Shown: piece by piece, positions 17,280 through 26,235 of the stretch | Layout: each line of letters starts with the position of its first letter | Position numbering within the stretch: position 1 is the first letter of the stretch | Position numbers and translations under genes: made by a program | Source of the DNA: Desulfocapsaceae bacterium | Lineage (GTDB): Bacteria > Desulfobacterota > Desulfobulbia > Desulfobulbales > Desulfocapsaceae | Length of the DNA: 36,964 nucleotides | Direction: 5' to 3' | NCBI GenBank assembly: GCA_028697885.1 | Contig: JAQVER010000013.1 | Location: 1-36,964 of the forward strand | The notes under the pieces: model-generated | Databases searched by the model: none | Seen by the model: only the letters and a program-made list of their open reading frames with translations | Told to the model about the DNA's origin: nothing

Positions 17280-17611
17280 AAAATAATGACCGGAGCAAGC
17301 TGGAGATATGAGTGTTGTGCCATTTTGGCCCAGGCATATTGAGATCAAGATATAACTCATACATTTTTCTCGCAGAGACTCGTCGTCACAGAGAGGATAT
17401 TTTTATCACCTTCTTGCTTAAGAAGAGGATCTGCCATGTATTGACATTGAATTTCCATGCAGCACTCTTGGACCTTTTTACAATCCTCCAGTCTGTCTGA
17501 TCGCTTCATAGCCAACGTCTTTTGAGGGACAGCCCCATGGAAACTGAGCCTGATACGGTGAGCCGTTGAGCAGTTCTGCCTTTTCGTTTATTTCACCGCC
17601 AAGGAGACCTT
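17280..17611 (+). other. Intergenic stretch between beta-helix and CBS genes
   Basis: This 332-base gap has no supportable gene. It contains one copy of a short dispersed repeat (17368-17398, listed separately). No terminator hairpin was recognised after the beta-helix gene. The last bases carry the AAGGAG of the CBS gene. Confidence 0.5.
17368..17398 (+). repeat. Degenerate dispersed 'CGCAGAG' repeat, copy 1
   Basis: The sequence begins TTCTCGCAGAGACTCG and ends CACAGAGAGG. It resembles the short 'ctcgcagagacgcagagagg'-like elements common in intergenic DNA of environmental bacteria. A second, inverted and diverged copy is at 35184-35214. Confidence 0.35.
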
Positions 17612-18169
17612 GTGGAACACTATCTTGTCAAAGACCTTATGGTTCCCATTTCTGAATATGCGGTTGTCGGAGTCGGGACGCCACTCATCGAAGCCATCCG
17701 TGTTCTTGAAAAAGCGCAGGAAATATATACCGTCAGTAAATATCAGCACCGAGCCATCCTTGTGCTCGACGAGAACGGCCATATCGTCGGGAAAATCAGC
17801 CAACTGAGAGCTCTCAAGGCGCTTGAACCCGAATTCGACTTCAATGATACAATTGCTGAGTTGCAAAAATTCAAATTCAGCGAGGCCTATATCGCCCAAC
17901 TCCAAAACGAATCCCGGTCCCAGAGAAAAATCATAACAGAAAGGGCCCTGCGGGAAGCAGCAAACAAAAAAGTTGAAGAGTTCATGCAAGCCCCCTCGCC
18001 AGGAGAATATGTTTCCGATGATTGCAGCCTGGACACAGCCATCCTGCAACTGACTGCCGGGCCGCACCTTTCCCTGTTAGTAACCAGAAACAGACAGATT
18101 GTCGGTATCCTGAGAATTGCGGATGTCTTTGCCGCTGTTTTTCATGAGATGATGACCCTGAAGCCATAG
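17612..18169 (+). CDS. CBS-domain pair protein
   Basis: A 185-residue soluble protein with two CBS domains. The first is about residues 5-68 (VKDLMVPISEYAVVG, then ILVLDENGHIVGKISQLRAL). The second is about 128-180 (VEEFMQAPSPGEYVSDD, then LLVTRNRQIVGILRIADVFA). A helical, charged linker lies between (about 75-125). CBS pairs bind adenosine nucleotides and act as energy or ligand sensors; there is no fused effector here. The start is GTG 17612 with AAGGAG at 17601-17606. The next gene lies 78 bases downstream on the same strand, so a joint function with that hexapeptide protein is likely but not shown. Confidence 0.87.
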   Translation: MEHYLVKDLMVPISEYAVVGVGTPLIEAIRVLEKAQEIYTVSKYQHRAILVLDENGHIVGKISQLRALKALEPEFDFNDTIAELQKFKFSEAYIAQLQNESRSQRKIITERALREAANKKVEEFMQAPSPGEYVSDDCSLDTAILQLTAGPHLSLLVTRNRQIVGILRIADVFAAVFHEMMTLKP

Positions 18170-18247
18170 CAGTCAAACCGCTTTCCACCTGCAGCTTGAC
18201 ATGAAACAAGCCCCATCACAGAGCACGGAGGCCCTGAAGAGCACGTC

Positions 18248-19669
18248 ATGAATGAACTGGAAAAACTCTTTCACAGAATTGTTCAGCGAGTAAATATCAA
18301 CCTCAGAGAACTAAATTTTGATGTCAGCCCATTTGCAATAGAACTCATTCCACCCGATCAGATGAGCAAATTCTATGCCTTCTACGGTATAACCCCTGAT
18401 CATCCTCCAGATCTCCATTTCGAACATTCTGCAATCGCCGGCAGTTACTTTCTTGGGAAATCACGGGTCAGAAACTCGCTTCTCTACAAAAGCGATATCC
18501 GCGGCGATGAGTTGAAACACAAAGACCAGACCATCAGTTTCAAGAATCTCACTCTGACCCTGACCAAAGACGAAATCATCGACATTGAAGACAGTGCCCT
18601 GATCAAGACCCTGGTGCACAACTACTCCCATGACCCTGAGACACCCGAGAAATTTTTTATCAAAGATACTCTGGCAATGGATTACTCAAATATCCACGGC
18701 TCCCCATCCGATGGCTGTTTTCTCGCCCCCTATGCCACCGTTGACCTGACAACTATGCGGGATTGTGTAATCGGCGCCTATTCCTATATTCAGGCAGTAG
18801 AGATCTCTCATCTCAATGTTGATCCAGGCACGATCTGGGTAAACAGTCCTGGTAAGTTCAACTTCTTCTATAAATATCCGTTAAATCTGCTAGATCGCTA
18901 TGTGTCCCTCTCACCGGACAAAGTTCCCTGGGGCATTCTCATTGATTTTATTGAGGAACGGAAAATCGAATTTCAACGGGTTTTCGATTTCGTTAATCTG
19001 GAAGCGATCGAGTCTATCCCCAAAACAGCCTCCCTGGACCGCTATGCAGTGGTATTACCCAATATCAAGATCGCCGACAACGTGCTCGTTTCGCAACGGG
19101 CCTATATTGAAAATTCAACCCTTGGTAGAGGGGCAAATGCCCAGGAAAACTGCTTCATCATCAATTCACTCCTTGAGGAGTACAACATTACCGCCCATGG
19201 AGCAAAGATCATCGAAACGGAACTGGGTTCAGGGGGATTTGTCGGTTTTAACAGTTTTCTTTGCGGAAAGAAGGGAAGCAGGCTGAAGATTGGCGCTGGC
19301 TGTGTGATTATGCCGCACACCATCATAGATATAGAACAAGCATTGGAGATACCAGCCAACCAACTGGTCTGGGGCTTGGTAAGAAACAAGGACGAACTAG
19401 CCAAAAACTCCATCGCACTGGAAAAGATGTCCAATATTGAACCATCATTTTCACAAGGAGAAATGCATTTTGAAGGCAATGGAGCGCTGTTTGTCAAGGC
19501 CTTCAAGGAGCGTATCCACCATATATTGGAGGTCAACGGAGCCTTCTTTGCAGATGGCAAAAATACTGGCCACGCGCAGAAGAATCAAAAACTGTCCCTA
19601 AATACCATCCAACCTTTTCAGTTTGGCCCCATGGAAGGCATGTACCCCAATATCAGGATATTACCATAA
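18248..19669 (+). CDS. Uncharacterised hexapeptide-repeat (left-handed beta-helix) protein
   Basis: A 473-residue soluble protein. The N-terminal 110 residues are not recognised. Beta-helix-like stretches appear at about residues 145-200 (MDYSNIHGSPSDGCFLAPY, MRDCVIGAYSYIQAVEIS) and again at about 265-375 (NIKIADNVLVSQRAYIENST, LKIGAGCVIMPHTIIDIE). A helical insert with KYPLNLLDRYVSLSP and IDFIEERKIEFQRVF separates them. There is no nucleotidyltransferase signature. The arrangement recalls the C-terminal half of sugar-nucleotide enzymes or acyltransferases, but no catalytic residue could be named. It probably forms an operon with the CBS gene upstream and ends 2 bases from the convergent TPR-methyltransferase. 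Confidence 0.75.
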   Translation: MNELEKLFHRIVQRVNINLRELNFDVSPFAIELIPPDQMSKFYAFYGITPDHPPDLHFEHSAIAGSYFLGKSRVRNSLLYKSDIRGDELKHKDQTISFKNLTLTLTKDEIIDIEDSALIKTLVHNYSHDPETPEKFFIKDTLAMDYSNIHGSPSDGCFLAPYATVDLTTMRDCVIGAYSYIQAVEISHLNVDPGTIWVNSPGKFNFFYKYPLNLLDRYVSLSPDKVPWGILIDFIEERKIEFQRVFDFVNLEAIESIPKTASLDRYAVVLPNIKIADNVLVSQRAYIENSTLGRGANAQENCFIINSLLEEYNITAHGAKIIETELGSGGFVGFNSFLCGKKGSRLKIGAGCVIMPHTIIDIEQALEIPANQLVWGLVRNKDELAKNSIALEKMSNIEPSFSQGEMHFEGNGALFVKAFKERIHHILEVNGAFFADGKNTGHAQKNQKLSLNTIQPFQFGPMEGMYPNIRILP

Positions 19670-19671
19670 AC

Positions 19672-20937
19672 CTAGGCACGCAGCAGATAAAGCTTACCTT
19701 CAATCCATTCTTCTTTTTCCTTACGAATATTAGTCCTTACAACCTTGACCACGGAAAATCCTGTTTCCCGGGCCATATCCTTGATATAGGATTCAGCGTG
19801 ACCATAACGGCCCATGGGTTTCAGACAGAAGCCCTGGTCGGCAAGCTCTGTCGAGAAGAGAAAGAGTCCTCCCGCGGTAGCCCTCTCTTTTACCAGGGTG
19901 AAGATATCTCTGAGATCACCAGTATAAATAAAAACATCGGCGGCCAGAAAGAGATCAAAAGTGGTCTTGTTCTCCCTTAAAAAGGAGCAGATATCTGTTT
20001 CATGAAGACTGTCGTAAAACCCTTTCTTGCCTGCCACCTCAAGCATTTTTGGCGAGAGGTCAAGGCCGATGAGTTTTTCGGTCAGGTCCTGAAAGGACTC
20101 ACCGGATAACCCGGTGCCGCAGCCCATATCAAGGGTAGAAGAGAAACGATGGATGTCCTCGCCGGTAAGCATCTCCCTGAGCTGGTCAGGGGTGCTATAT
20201 CCCAGCTTATCCACCATACTTTCATCATAATGTTCCGAAAAACTGTCAAAAACTGTGCGGATATAGGTATCAGGGGCCATGGCCGTGGTCTGACCGGTAA
20301 GCGCGGCCAGCATATGGCTGGCCATGATAGCATTGTGATCAAGGGCGATGAGTTTCTGGAAGGTGACGATGGCCTTATCAACTTCTCTTTCCATATGATA
20401 GAGATAGCCGAGGTTGTTGAGGGCCTGGGCATGATCGGGATTATTTTTGACCACTTTCTCAAAAAACCAGATAGCGTCGGCATGGTGATGCAGATCCTTA
20501 CACAAGACTCCTAAGTTGTAGAGGACATCCTCAGCGTCTGGAGTAATGGCCAGAACTTTTTGGTAGCAGCTAAAGGCCTTGTCGAATTGTCCCAGTTTTT
20601 TTCTGGTCAGGGCCAGATTGAAAAAAATGTCGCCATCCTCAGGGCAGAGCTTGGCGGCCTCTTCATAAGCCTGAGCCGCCCTGGAATAGTCGCCCTGTTC
20701 AAAGAAGATGACTCCCAGATTATAATGGGCAGGAGCCGCCTCAGGGGCCAAGGTTACGACGTGGGTAAACCAGTGGGCTGCCTCGTCAAGTTTTCCATTT
20801 TCGAAAAAAAGAAGAGCCAAGAGGTAGCTGATCTGCGGGTTGTCCTGATCGTCAGCGAGCAGGGCCTGATAACCGGCCAAGGCCTGCTCGAAATCTCCAA
20901 TCTGATGATGATGCTGGGTCTGGGCAAAGAGGTCCAT
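19672..20937 (-). CDS. TPR-repeat / SAM-methyltransferase fusion protein
   Basis: A 421-residue protein. About six TPR units fill residues 1-215 (PAHYNLGVIFFEQGDYSRAA, DIFFNLALTRKKLGQFDKAF, QALNNLGYLYHMEREVDKAI). The C-terminal half is a class I methyltransferase with motif I LDMGCGTGLSG (about residue 264-274), IGLDLSPKMLEVA after it, and FDLFLAADVFIYTGDL. The layout matches the predicted TPR-repeat methyltransferases (COG4976-like). The TPR part probably binds a protein partner that is methylated or delivered; the substrate is unknown. The ATG at 20937 has only a weak ribosome-binding site. It is convergent with the hexapeptide gene, with a 2-base gap. Confidence 0.85.
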   Translation of the reverse strand: MDLFAQTQHHHQIGDFEQALAGYQALLADDQDNPQISYLLALLFFENGKLDEAAHWFTHVVTLAPEAAPAHYNLGVIFFEQGDYSRAAQAYEEAAKLCPEDGDIFFNLALTRKKLGQFDKAFSCYQKVLAITPDAEDVLYNLGVLCKDLHHHADAIWFFEKVVKNNPDHAQALNNLGYLYHMEREVDKAIVTFQKLIALDHNAIMASHMLAALTGQTTAMAPDTYIRTVFDSFSEHYDESMVDKLGYSTPDQLREMLTGEDIHRFSSTLDMGCGTGLSGESFQDLTEKLIGLDLSPKMLEVAGKKGFYDSLHETDICSFLRENKTTFDLFLAADVFIYTGDLRDIFTLVKERATAGGLFLFSTELADQGFCLKPMGRYGHAESYIKDMARETGFSVVKVVRTNIRKEKEEWIEGKLYLLRA

Positions 20938-21139
20938 GGTATTTTACTTGTTTGTGATAAGATAGTCAGTGAGCTGGCTGCCATTTTGAGGTTGTCAAAA
21001 AAGTAGGCTCAGCTCATGGTTCAAGGTCAGGACAGAGTAAACAAAATCATGCTGCCCGCAAAGCAGAAACGGCCGTCAAGAATGAGTTTTTTAAAAGATG
21101 ATTCATCTTGCCGGCAATATTTGAGGAGGACTACCTGGC

Positions 21140-21844
21140 CTAAAACTCACGCGTATACTGGCCAAGATAATCCAACAACGCGCTCATCCAGGCATTGATC
21201 TCAGCAAAAACATCTCCCTCTACGGCAAGCATCTCTTCCTCTTTTTGAATCCAGGGTGCCGGCACCAGTTCCGCGCGACAGTTTTCAATCAGGGTGGCAA
21301 CACTGATCGGGGTGGTCTCAAGATGAAACTGCAGACCGATAACCCGTTGTTTATAGACAAAGGCCTGGTTGACACAGGCAGTGCTGGAATACAGACGGAT
21401 TGCCTGTTCAGGAAGAGTAAAAGTATCTCCATGCCAATGAAACACCGTCTGCTGCGCAGGTAATACACTTGCCAATCGTTCAGGGACAACGCCAGCCCGC
21501 ACAACCCGAAACCAGCCAATCTCTTTTTCTTCATTGGGAAAGACCCGAGCGCCAAGGACATCCGCCAGCAACTGTGCCCCCAGACAGACACCGAGAATCG
21601 GTTTAGCCGCCGTAATAACCCGCTGTAAGAAGGCCTTCTCTTCCTGGAGCCAGGGATATTCCCCCTGGTCATGGACGCCCATGGGCCCGCCCATGACAAT
21701 GAGCAGATCAAAGGTGTCCAACTCCGGCAGGAAGTCACCTGCAAAAAGCCTGGTGCAGGTCAGGGAATATCCTTTCTTCCGCACCCACTCCTCCATGCTG
21801 CCAAGCCCTTCAAAAGCAACATGCTGTAACCAGTGAATTCTCAT
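21140..21844 (-). CDS. Class I glutamine amidotransferase-like protein
   Basis: A 234-residue protein of the GMP synthase-glutaminase-like group (COG0518). The catalytic triad is visible: nucleophile Cys87 in GVCLGAQLLADVLG, and His174 and Glu176 in LQFHLE. MGGPMGVHDQ at about 51-60 forms the oxyanion side. No synthase domain is attached, so it could hydrolyse glutamine or gamma-glutamyl compounds on its own or work with another protein. AAGGAG and AAGGA lie just upstream of ATG 21844. The ABC ATPase relic stands 26 bases upstream on the same strand, which hints that this gene was once linked to amino-acid uptake (inference). Confidence 0.88.
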   Translation of the reverse strand: MRIHWLQHVAFEGLGSMEEWVRKKGYSLTCTRLFAGDFLPELDTFDLLIVMGGPMGVHDQGEYPWLQEEKAFLQRVITAAKPILGVCLGAQLLADVLGARVFPNEEKEIGWFRVVRAGVVPERLASVLPAQQTVFHWHGDTFTLPEQAIRLYSSTACVNQAFVYKQRVIGLQFHLETTPISVATLIENCRAELVPAPWIQKEEEMLAVEGDVFAEINAWMSALLDYLGQYTREF

Positions 21845-21870
21845 TCCTTACTCCTTGTTCTTTACATAAT

Positions 21871-22119
21871 CTAACTCAAAAACAGTTTCGTCCACTCTGT
21901 CTGTGGGCTGTCAAAAAAAGCGCCAGGCTCATTCTCTTGCAGAATTTCACCCGCATCCATAAACAGAAGACGATCGGTCACAAATGATAATCTGCTCACC
22001 TTTCAAGACCTTCAGATTGATTCCGTTAAGGACATGCAGGTCTCCAACCACTTATGGACACCGCGCAACTCTCCCATCACTTCCCGACGGACAGCCTGTT
22101 GTCCCTGACGTTCAAGCAT
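21871..22119 (-). pseudogene. Relic of an AapP/GlnQ-type amino-acid ABC transporter ATPase
   Basis: Three pieces of one ABC ATPase are readable on the minus strand in different frames. The N-terminal piece reads GELRGVHKW, then after an apparent one-base loss GDLHVLNGINLKVLKGEQII (to about 21980), just before the expected Walker A. The next bases jump, in another frame, to the family C-terminus VTDRLLFMDAGEILQENEP and FFDSPQTEWTKLFLS, ending in TAG at 21871-21873. Everything from Walker A through the signature, Walker B and H-loop is missing, roughly 0.5 kb by comparison with normal length. This is a dead gene. The upstream start (ATG 22119 or 22077) is uncertain. No transporter partners are adjacent. 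Confidence 0.8.
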
Positions 22120-22224
22120 TACTGTTCCAGTTTCTCTCATTGAGAGATTTCATTATCTCATTTCTTATGGTACGCTTATTCTGCATCCATCAAAGGATGA
22201 GCCATCTTCTTCCTTATTGTGAAT

Positions 22225-24225
22225 ATGTTACCAGCAACAATCAAGAATATCTATCAAAACTACATCAATTCACTGCTTGCCATGCCGACTTCTGTACAAC
22301 ACACCGTTCTTCTTATTGACGACAATCTGGCCACACGGACACCACTGGTCACCGTCCTGGAGCAGGCTGACTATAACGTAGTCCTTGGATGCTGCGCGGA
22401 AGAGGCGATGAAACTGCTGCGTTCCCTGACGCCTGACATTATTCTCCTCGATGTGATGATGCCCGGCATGAATGGTTTCTCTTTCTGCCGCAAGCTGAAA
22501 AAAGATCCAAAATATCAGGATATCCCGGTCATCTTTCTCACCTCTCTTTCCCAGCAGACAGATATCGTCAAAGGTTTTGATGCCGGCGGCCAGGACTATA
22601 TCATCAAGCCCTTCAATCAGCAGGAACTGCTGGCCAGGGTCCGGACCCACATCCACCTGCACGACACCCTTCTGGAGAACAAGCGCCTAAGCCGCCTGGC
22701 CCTCGATGCCAACCGCTCCAAGAGTGAATTCTTGGCATCCATGAGTCATGAGATCAGAACCCCCCTCAATTCCATTATCGGCATGGCAGAGGTCTTGGCT
22801 GAAACCGTTCTTTCTTCAGAACAGCACGAATATGTCCGCATCTTCCGCTCTGCCGGAGAGAACCTGCTGGAGATCATCAATGACATCCTTGATCTTTCAA
22901 AAATTGAGGCCGGCCAGACCGAACTTGAATCCATCGATTTCGACCTTCCTACCCTGCTCGATTCAGTTACCTCCCTCGTCTCCCTACGGGCCGATGAACA
23001 GGAAACCCTTATCCACACTCACATTGATAGTGATGTCCCTTTTTACCTCAAGGGCGACCCGACCCGTCTCCGGCAGATCCTCCTCAACCTGGTGGGGAAC
23101 GCGGTAAAATTCACCCAAAAAGGCAAGGTGGAGATCAAGGTCTCGACAGAGACTCAATCCGGTCATGAGCAGAAGCTCCTTTTTTCAATCACCGACAACG
23201 GCATTGGCATCCCGGCCGACAAACAGCAACTGATCTTTGACAGCTTCACCCAGGCGGATTCATTAACCACACGGAAATATGGCGGAACCGGTCTTGGTCT
23301 CACTATCTGCCAGAAACTCCTGAACATCATGCAGGGTCGTATCTGGCTTATCAGCCAGCCGGAAAAAGGTTCCACCTTCTTTTTCACTATTCCTTTTTCG
23401 CAAGCAACATCACCCCGGCCTGAAATCGATACCAACATTGGAATCCAACCGGCCCGCTGCGAGCTGTTGCAGACCGCCCGCATTCTCCTGGTCGATGACA
23501 ACAAGGACAACTGCAACCTCATTCGTCTCTACCTTTACAACACCCCTTTTACCTTGAAAACAGCAGGAAATGGCCAGGAGGCAGTCACAACTTTCTGCGC
23601 CAAGCCCTATGACCTGGTCCTTATGGACATTGAGATGCCTATCATGGATGGCTATGAGGCCACGCAGAAAATCAGACAATGGGAACAAAGGCAGCAACGG
23701 ACTCCTGTCCCCATCATCGCCCTGACCGCGCACGCCTTTATTCGTTTCAAAAAGAAATGTCTGGATGCGGGATGCAATGATTTTCTCACCAAACCAGTGA
23801 AAAAAGCAAAACTGATTGAGACCATAGCCACCCATCTGCAACTCAGTGGACAGATTCAGGTAAAACCAGTTCCACTGGGAGCAGACTTCATCACGAACAG
23901 TGAAGATACCCCCAATCTACTGATCCTGGACCAGAAGATTGCCAAACTCATCCCCCGCTTCATGATCAACAAAAGACAGGACGTGAAACAGATGCTGGAG
24001 ACCCTGGAGACAGGGGCAATGGCGGATCTCAAGAAACAGGCACACACCGTCAAAGGTACCTCCTGGATGTATGGATTTACCCATCTCGGCAACCTCTGTC
24101 AGGCCCTGGAAAAATCCACGGAGGCAGATGATCAACTCCAGGCAAGACATCTACTCCAAGAGATAACCACCTATCTTAACACCGTCCAGATCCGCTACCA
24201 GGAGACAGAAGAGATGGACAAATGA
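22225..24225 (+). CDS. Soluble hybrid histidine kinase: REC-HisKA-HATPase-REC-Hpt
   Basis: A 666-residue protein with five signalling domains in order. REC1 runs about 25-145 (VLLIDDN, phospho-Asp76 in LLDVMMPG, Lys in IIKPF). HisKA follows with His175 in [11 protein letters not shown]. The HATPase carries [16 protein letters not shown] and GGTGLGL. REC2 runs about 415-535 (ILLVDDN, Asp468 in LMDIEMP, LTKP). The C-terminal Hpt has His607 in AHTVKGTSW. There is no membrane segment, so input must come through REC1 or an unseen partner. The start is unclear: ATG 22225 and ATG 22282 both lack a good ribosome-binding site. The single-domain regulator 168 bases downstream is a probable partner. Confidence 0.9.
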   Translation: MLPATIKNIYQNYINSLLAMPTSVQHTVLLIDDNLATRTPLVTVLEQADYNVVLGCCAEEAMKLLRSLTPDIILLDVMMPGMNGFSFCRKLKKDPKYQDIPVIFLTSLSQQTDIVKGFDAGGQDYIIKPFNQQELLARVRTHIHLHDTLLENKRLSRLALDANRSKSEFLASMSHEIRTPLNSIIGMAEVLAETVLSSEQHEYVRIFRSAGENLLEIINDILDLSKIEAGQTELESIDFDLPTLLDSVTSLVSLRADEQETLIHTHIDSDVPFYLKGDPTRLRQILLNLVGNAVKFTQKGKVEIKVSTETQSGHEQKLLFSITDNGIGIPADKQQLIFDSFTQADSLTTRKYGGTGLGLTICQKLLNIMQGRIWLISQPEKGSTFFFTIPFSQATSPRPEIDTNIGIQPARCELLQTARILLVDDNKDNCNLIRLYLYNTPFTLKTAGNGQEAVTTFCAKPYDLVLMDIEMPIMDGYEATQKIRQWEQRQQRTPVPIIALTAHAFIRFKKKCLDAGCNDFLTKPVKKAKLIETIATHLQLSGQIQVKPVPLGADFITNSEDTPNLLILDQKIAKLIPRFMINKRQDVKQMLETLETGAMADLKKQAHTVKGTSWMYGFTHLGNLCQALEKSTEADDQLQARHLLQEITTYLNTVQIRYQETEEMDK

Positions 24226-24392
24226 ACCTGCCCGCCCATTTTCCGTTTGATTTTCGCAATGATACTGCATAAACTAGATATGCTGAATGTCTTCAAGGTA
24301 CCCTTTATCATCGTTTTACCGCAAAGATAGCAAAAAGAGGCATATTACCAATAAAACTCGATTTTCTCTCCACGGAAGGAACAAGAAAAACC

Positions 24393-24773
24393 ATGCAAGA
24401 AATTATGAAAATTGTCCTGATTGATGACGATGAAGACCTCTGCGATCTCCTGAAAATGCAGCTGGAGGCAACCGGACGATTCCAGGTCACCACCAGTACC
24501 CAGAGTGAAAACGCCTTGGCGCTGATCAAGACGGAATTGCCCGATCTTGCCATTCTCGACATCAATATGCCAGAGACACACGGGGTCGAAGTGGCCAGCA
24601 GCCTGGCACAAGATCCACAGACTGCCGCAATCCCCGTCCTCTATCTCACCGGCATGGTCAGCCCGGAAGAAGTGGACCAGATCGGTGGCGGCCACACCCT
24701 TCGGACCTTGATTTCCAAACAATCACCAATAACTGAACTTATCGCCGCCATTGACAGCCTGATACGTTCCTGA
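24393..24773 (+). CDS. Single-domain response regulator
   Basis: A 126-residue protein that is only a receiver domain. The acidic pocket is in IDDDEDL (about residues 8-14), the phospho-acceptor is Asp56 in ILDINMPE, the switch Thr lies in YLTGM, and the conserved Lys is in LISKQSPI. There is no output domain, so it either relays phosphate or acts by protein contact, as CheY or Spo0F do. GGAAGGA lies about 12 bases upstream of ATG 24393. It follows the hybrid kinase with Hpt on the same strand and ends 3 bases before the rsmB start, so it may be co-transcribed with both. Confidence 0.9.
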   Translation: MQEIMKIVLIDDDEDLCDLLKMQLEATGRFQVTTSTQSENALALIKTELPDLAILDINMPETHGVEVASSLAQDPQTAAIPVLYLTGMVSPEEVDQIGGGHTLRTLISKQSPITELIAAIDSLIRS

Positions 24774-24776
24774 CCC

Positions 24777-26165
24777 GTGGCAACCTTGCCTAGATCCCAA
24801 CAAAAAGCAGCTCGAGCTGCACGTTTTGCGGCAATCGAGACCCTTTGCCGGCTCGAACGGACTCATGTGCCAGCCGGTGTGCTTTTTGACAAGGTGGCCG
24901 CGGAATGCGCGCTCGACGGCCCCGACCGCCACCTGGCCATGAACCTTATCTATGGGGTCTTGCGACAACGGCACGCCCTCGAATCCCTGCTGCAATCTCT
25001 CTGCAAGAAACCGCTTTCCAAGATAAAACCATTTGTCCGTCAGGCACTGCTTATAGGATTGTACCAGATCTTTTTCCTCGACCGCATCCCCGAATCCGCA
25101 GCCGTCAATGAATCAGTCAAGGCCCTGCAGACTGCCCACCTGCCCAAAAATCTGCAGGGTTTTGTCAACGGTGTCCTCCGGGAAAGCCTGCGCCAGAAGG
25201 TGAAACTTACCACCAAAAGCCGCATCGACAGCACAGGATCCCCTTTCCTTAATCACCCGAATTGGCTGACCAGACGCTGGCAGGAGAGATACGGTCAAGA
25301 GGAGATGCGGCGGATCTGTGCGAGCAACAATCAACAATCGCCTCTGATCCTGCTGGTCAATACCTGTGTGACCAGTAGAGTGCAGTTGATGGCCGACATT
25401 GAGCAGGAAGGAATAGCTGTGCTGCCGGGGACATACAGCCAGGACACCGTGGTCCTGCCGGATTTTCACGGGGCCGTAAGCAGGCTGCCGGGATTTGCCC
25501 AGGGCCATTTCCAGGTCCAGGATGAGGCAGCTGGGCTGCTGGCACTGCTGCTGACCCCCATCGTCAAAAACGGCCACTATCTGGATGCCTGCGCCGGACT
25601 TGGGGGCAAAACAGGCAATCTGGTCCAGCTCTGCGCCGGCAGCAATGCCACCATCGCGGCCGTTGAACCTGAAAGGCAACGCCGGCAGAAATTCCGCGAA
25701 AACATGCAACGTCTCCATCAAGGCGCTCCTGTCACCCTCTATTCCATGGATCTACTCCACTTTACCCAAGACTGCGACCTGCGCTTCGACGGCATCCTGG
25801 TTGACGCCCCCTGCTCCGGCACCGGGGTCACCGGCAGACATCCTGACATCCGCTGGAACCGGCAGGAGGGCGACCTTGTCCGCTACCAGCAGAACCAACT
25901 GGTACTGCTGGAACAAGCAGCAGAGATTCTGGCCCCGGATGGCATCCTGGTCTATGCAACCTGCTCTCTGGAACCTGAGGAGAATGAGGCGGTGATCACC
26001 CTCTTTCTTGACCGGAATCCGGACTTTATGATGGAAGATTGCACCCCTTTCCTGCCACAGGCAGCAAGACAACTGGTCAGGGATAGATTTTTCGCACCGC
26101 TGCCCGGTCCATCCATCGATGGTTTTTTCGGAGCCAGACTGGTCAAGAAACAAAGGAAAGTTTGA
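24777..26165 (+). CDS. rsmB: 16S rRNA (cytosine-967-C5)-methyltransferase
   Basis: A 462-residue enzyme with the RsmB/Sun layout. An N-terminal NusB-like RNA-binding domain (about 10-140; RFAAIETLCRLE, MNLIYGVLRQRHALE) is followed by the methyltransferase domain. Motif I is DACAGLGGKTGNL (about 268-280). Motif IV holds Cys346 in DAPCSGTGV and motif VI holds Cys396 in YATCSLEPEENE. In m5C RNA methyltransferases the motif VI Cys is the nucleophile and the motif IV Cys helps product release. It would methylate C967 of 16S rRNA. The start is GTG 24777, three bases after the regulator stop, with no clear ribosome-binding site of its own, so coupling is likely. Confidence 0.93.
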   Translation: MATLPRSQQKAARAARFAAIETLCRLERTHVPAGVLFDKVAAECALDGPDRHLAMNLIYGVLRQRHALESLLQSLCKKPLSKIKPFVRQALLIGLYQIFFLDRIPESAAVNESVKALQTAHLPKNLQGFVNGVLRESLRQKVKLTTKSRIDSTGSPFLNHPNWLTRRWQERYGQEEMRRICASNNQQSPLILLVNTCVTSRVQLMADIEQEGIAVLPGTYSQDTVVLPDFHGAVSRLPGFAQGHFQVQDEAAGLLALLLTPIVKNGHYLDACAGLGGKTGNLVQLCAGSNATIAAVEPERQRRQKFRENMQRLHQGAPVTLYSMDLLHFTQDCDLRFDGILVDAPCSGTGVTGRHPDIRWNRQEGDLVRYQQNQLVLLEQAAEILAPDGILVYATCSLEPEENEAVITLFLDRNPDFMMEDCTPFLPQAARQLVRDRFFAPLPGPSIDGFFGARLVKKQRKV

Positions 26166-26235
26166 TTTGGCGTACCCCGCCTGACTAATCTGTCCTCCGT
26201 CACTTGTCACCCATCACCTGAACAACGGAGCAACA

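Noticed and set aside
17312..17500. 62-codon plus-strand frame in the gap before the CBS gene
   Set aside because: It spans the dispersed repeat copy and has no ribosome-binding site or motif.
21984..22319. 111-codon plus-strand frame before the hybrid kinase
   Set aside because: It runs antisense through the ABC ATPase relic and into the kinase gene in another frame; composition is not protein-like.
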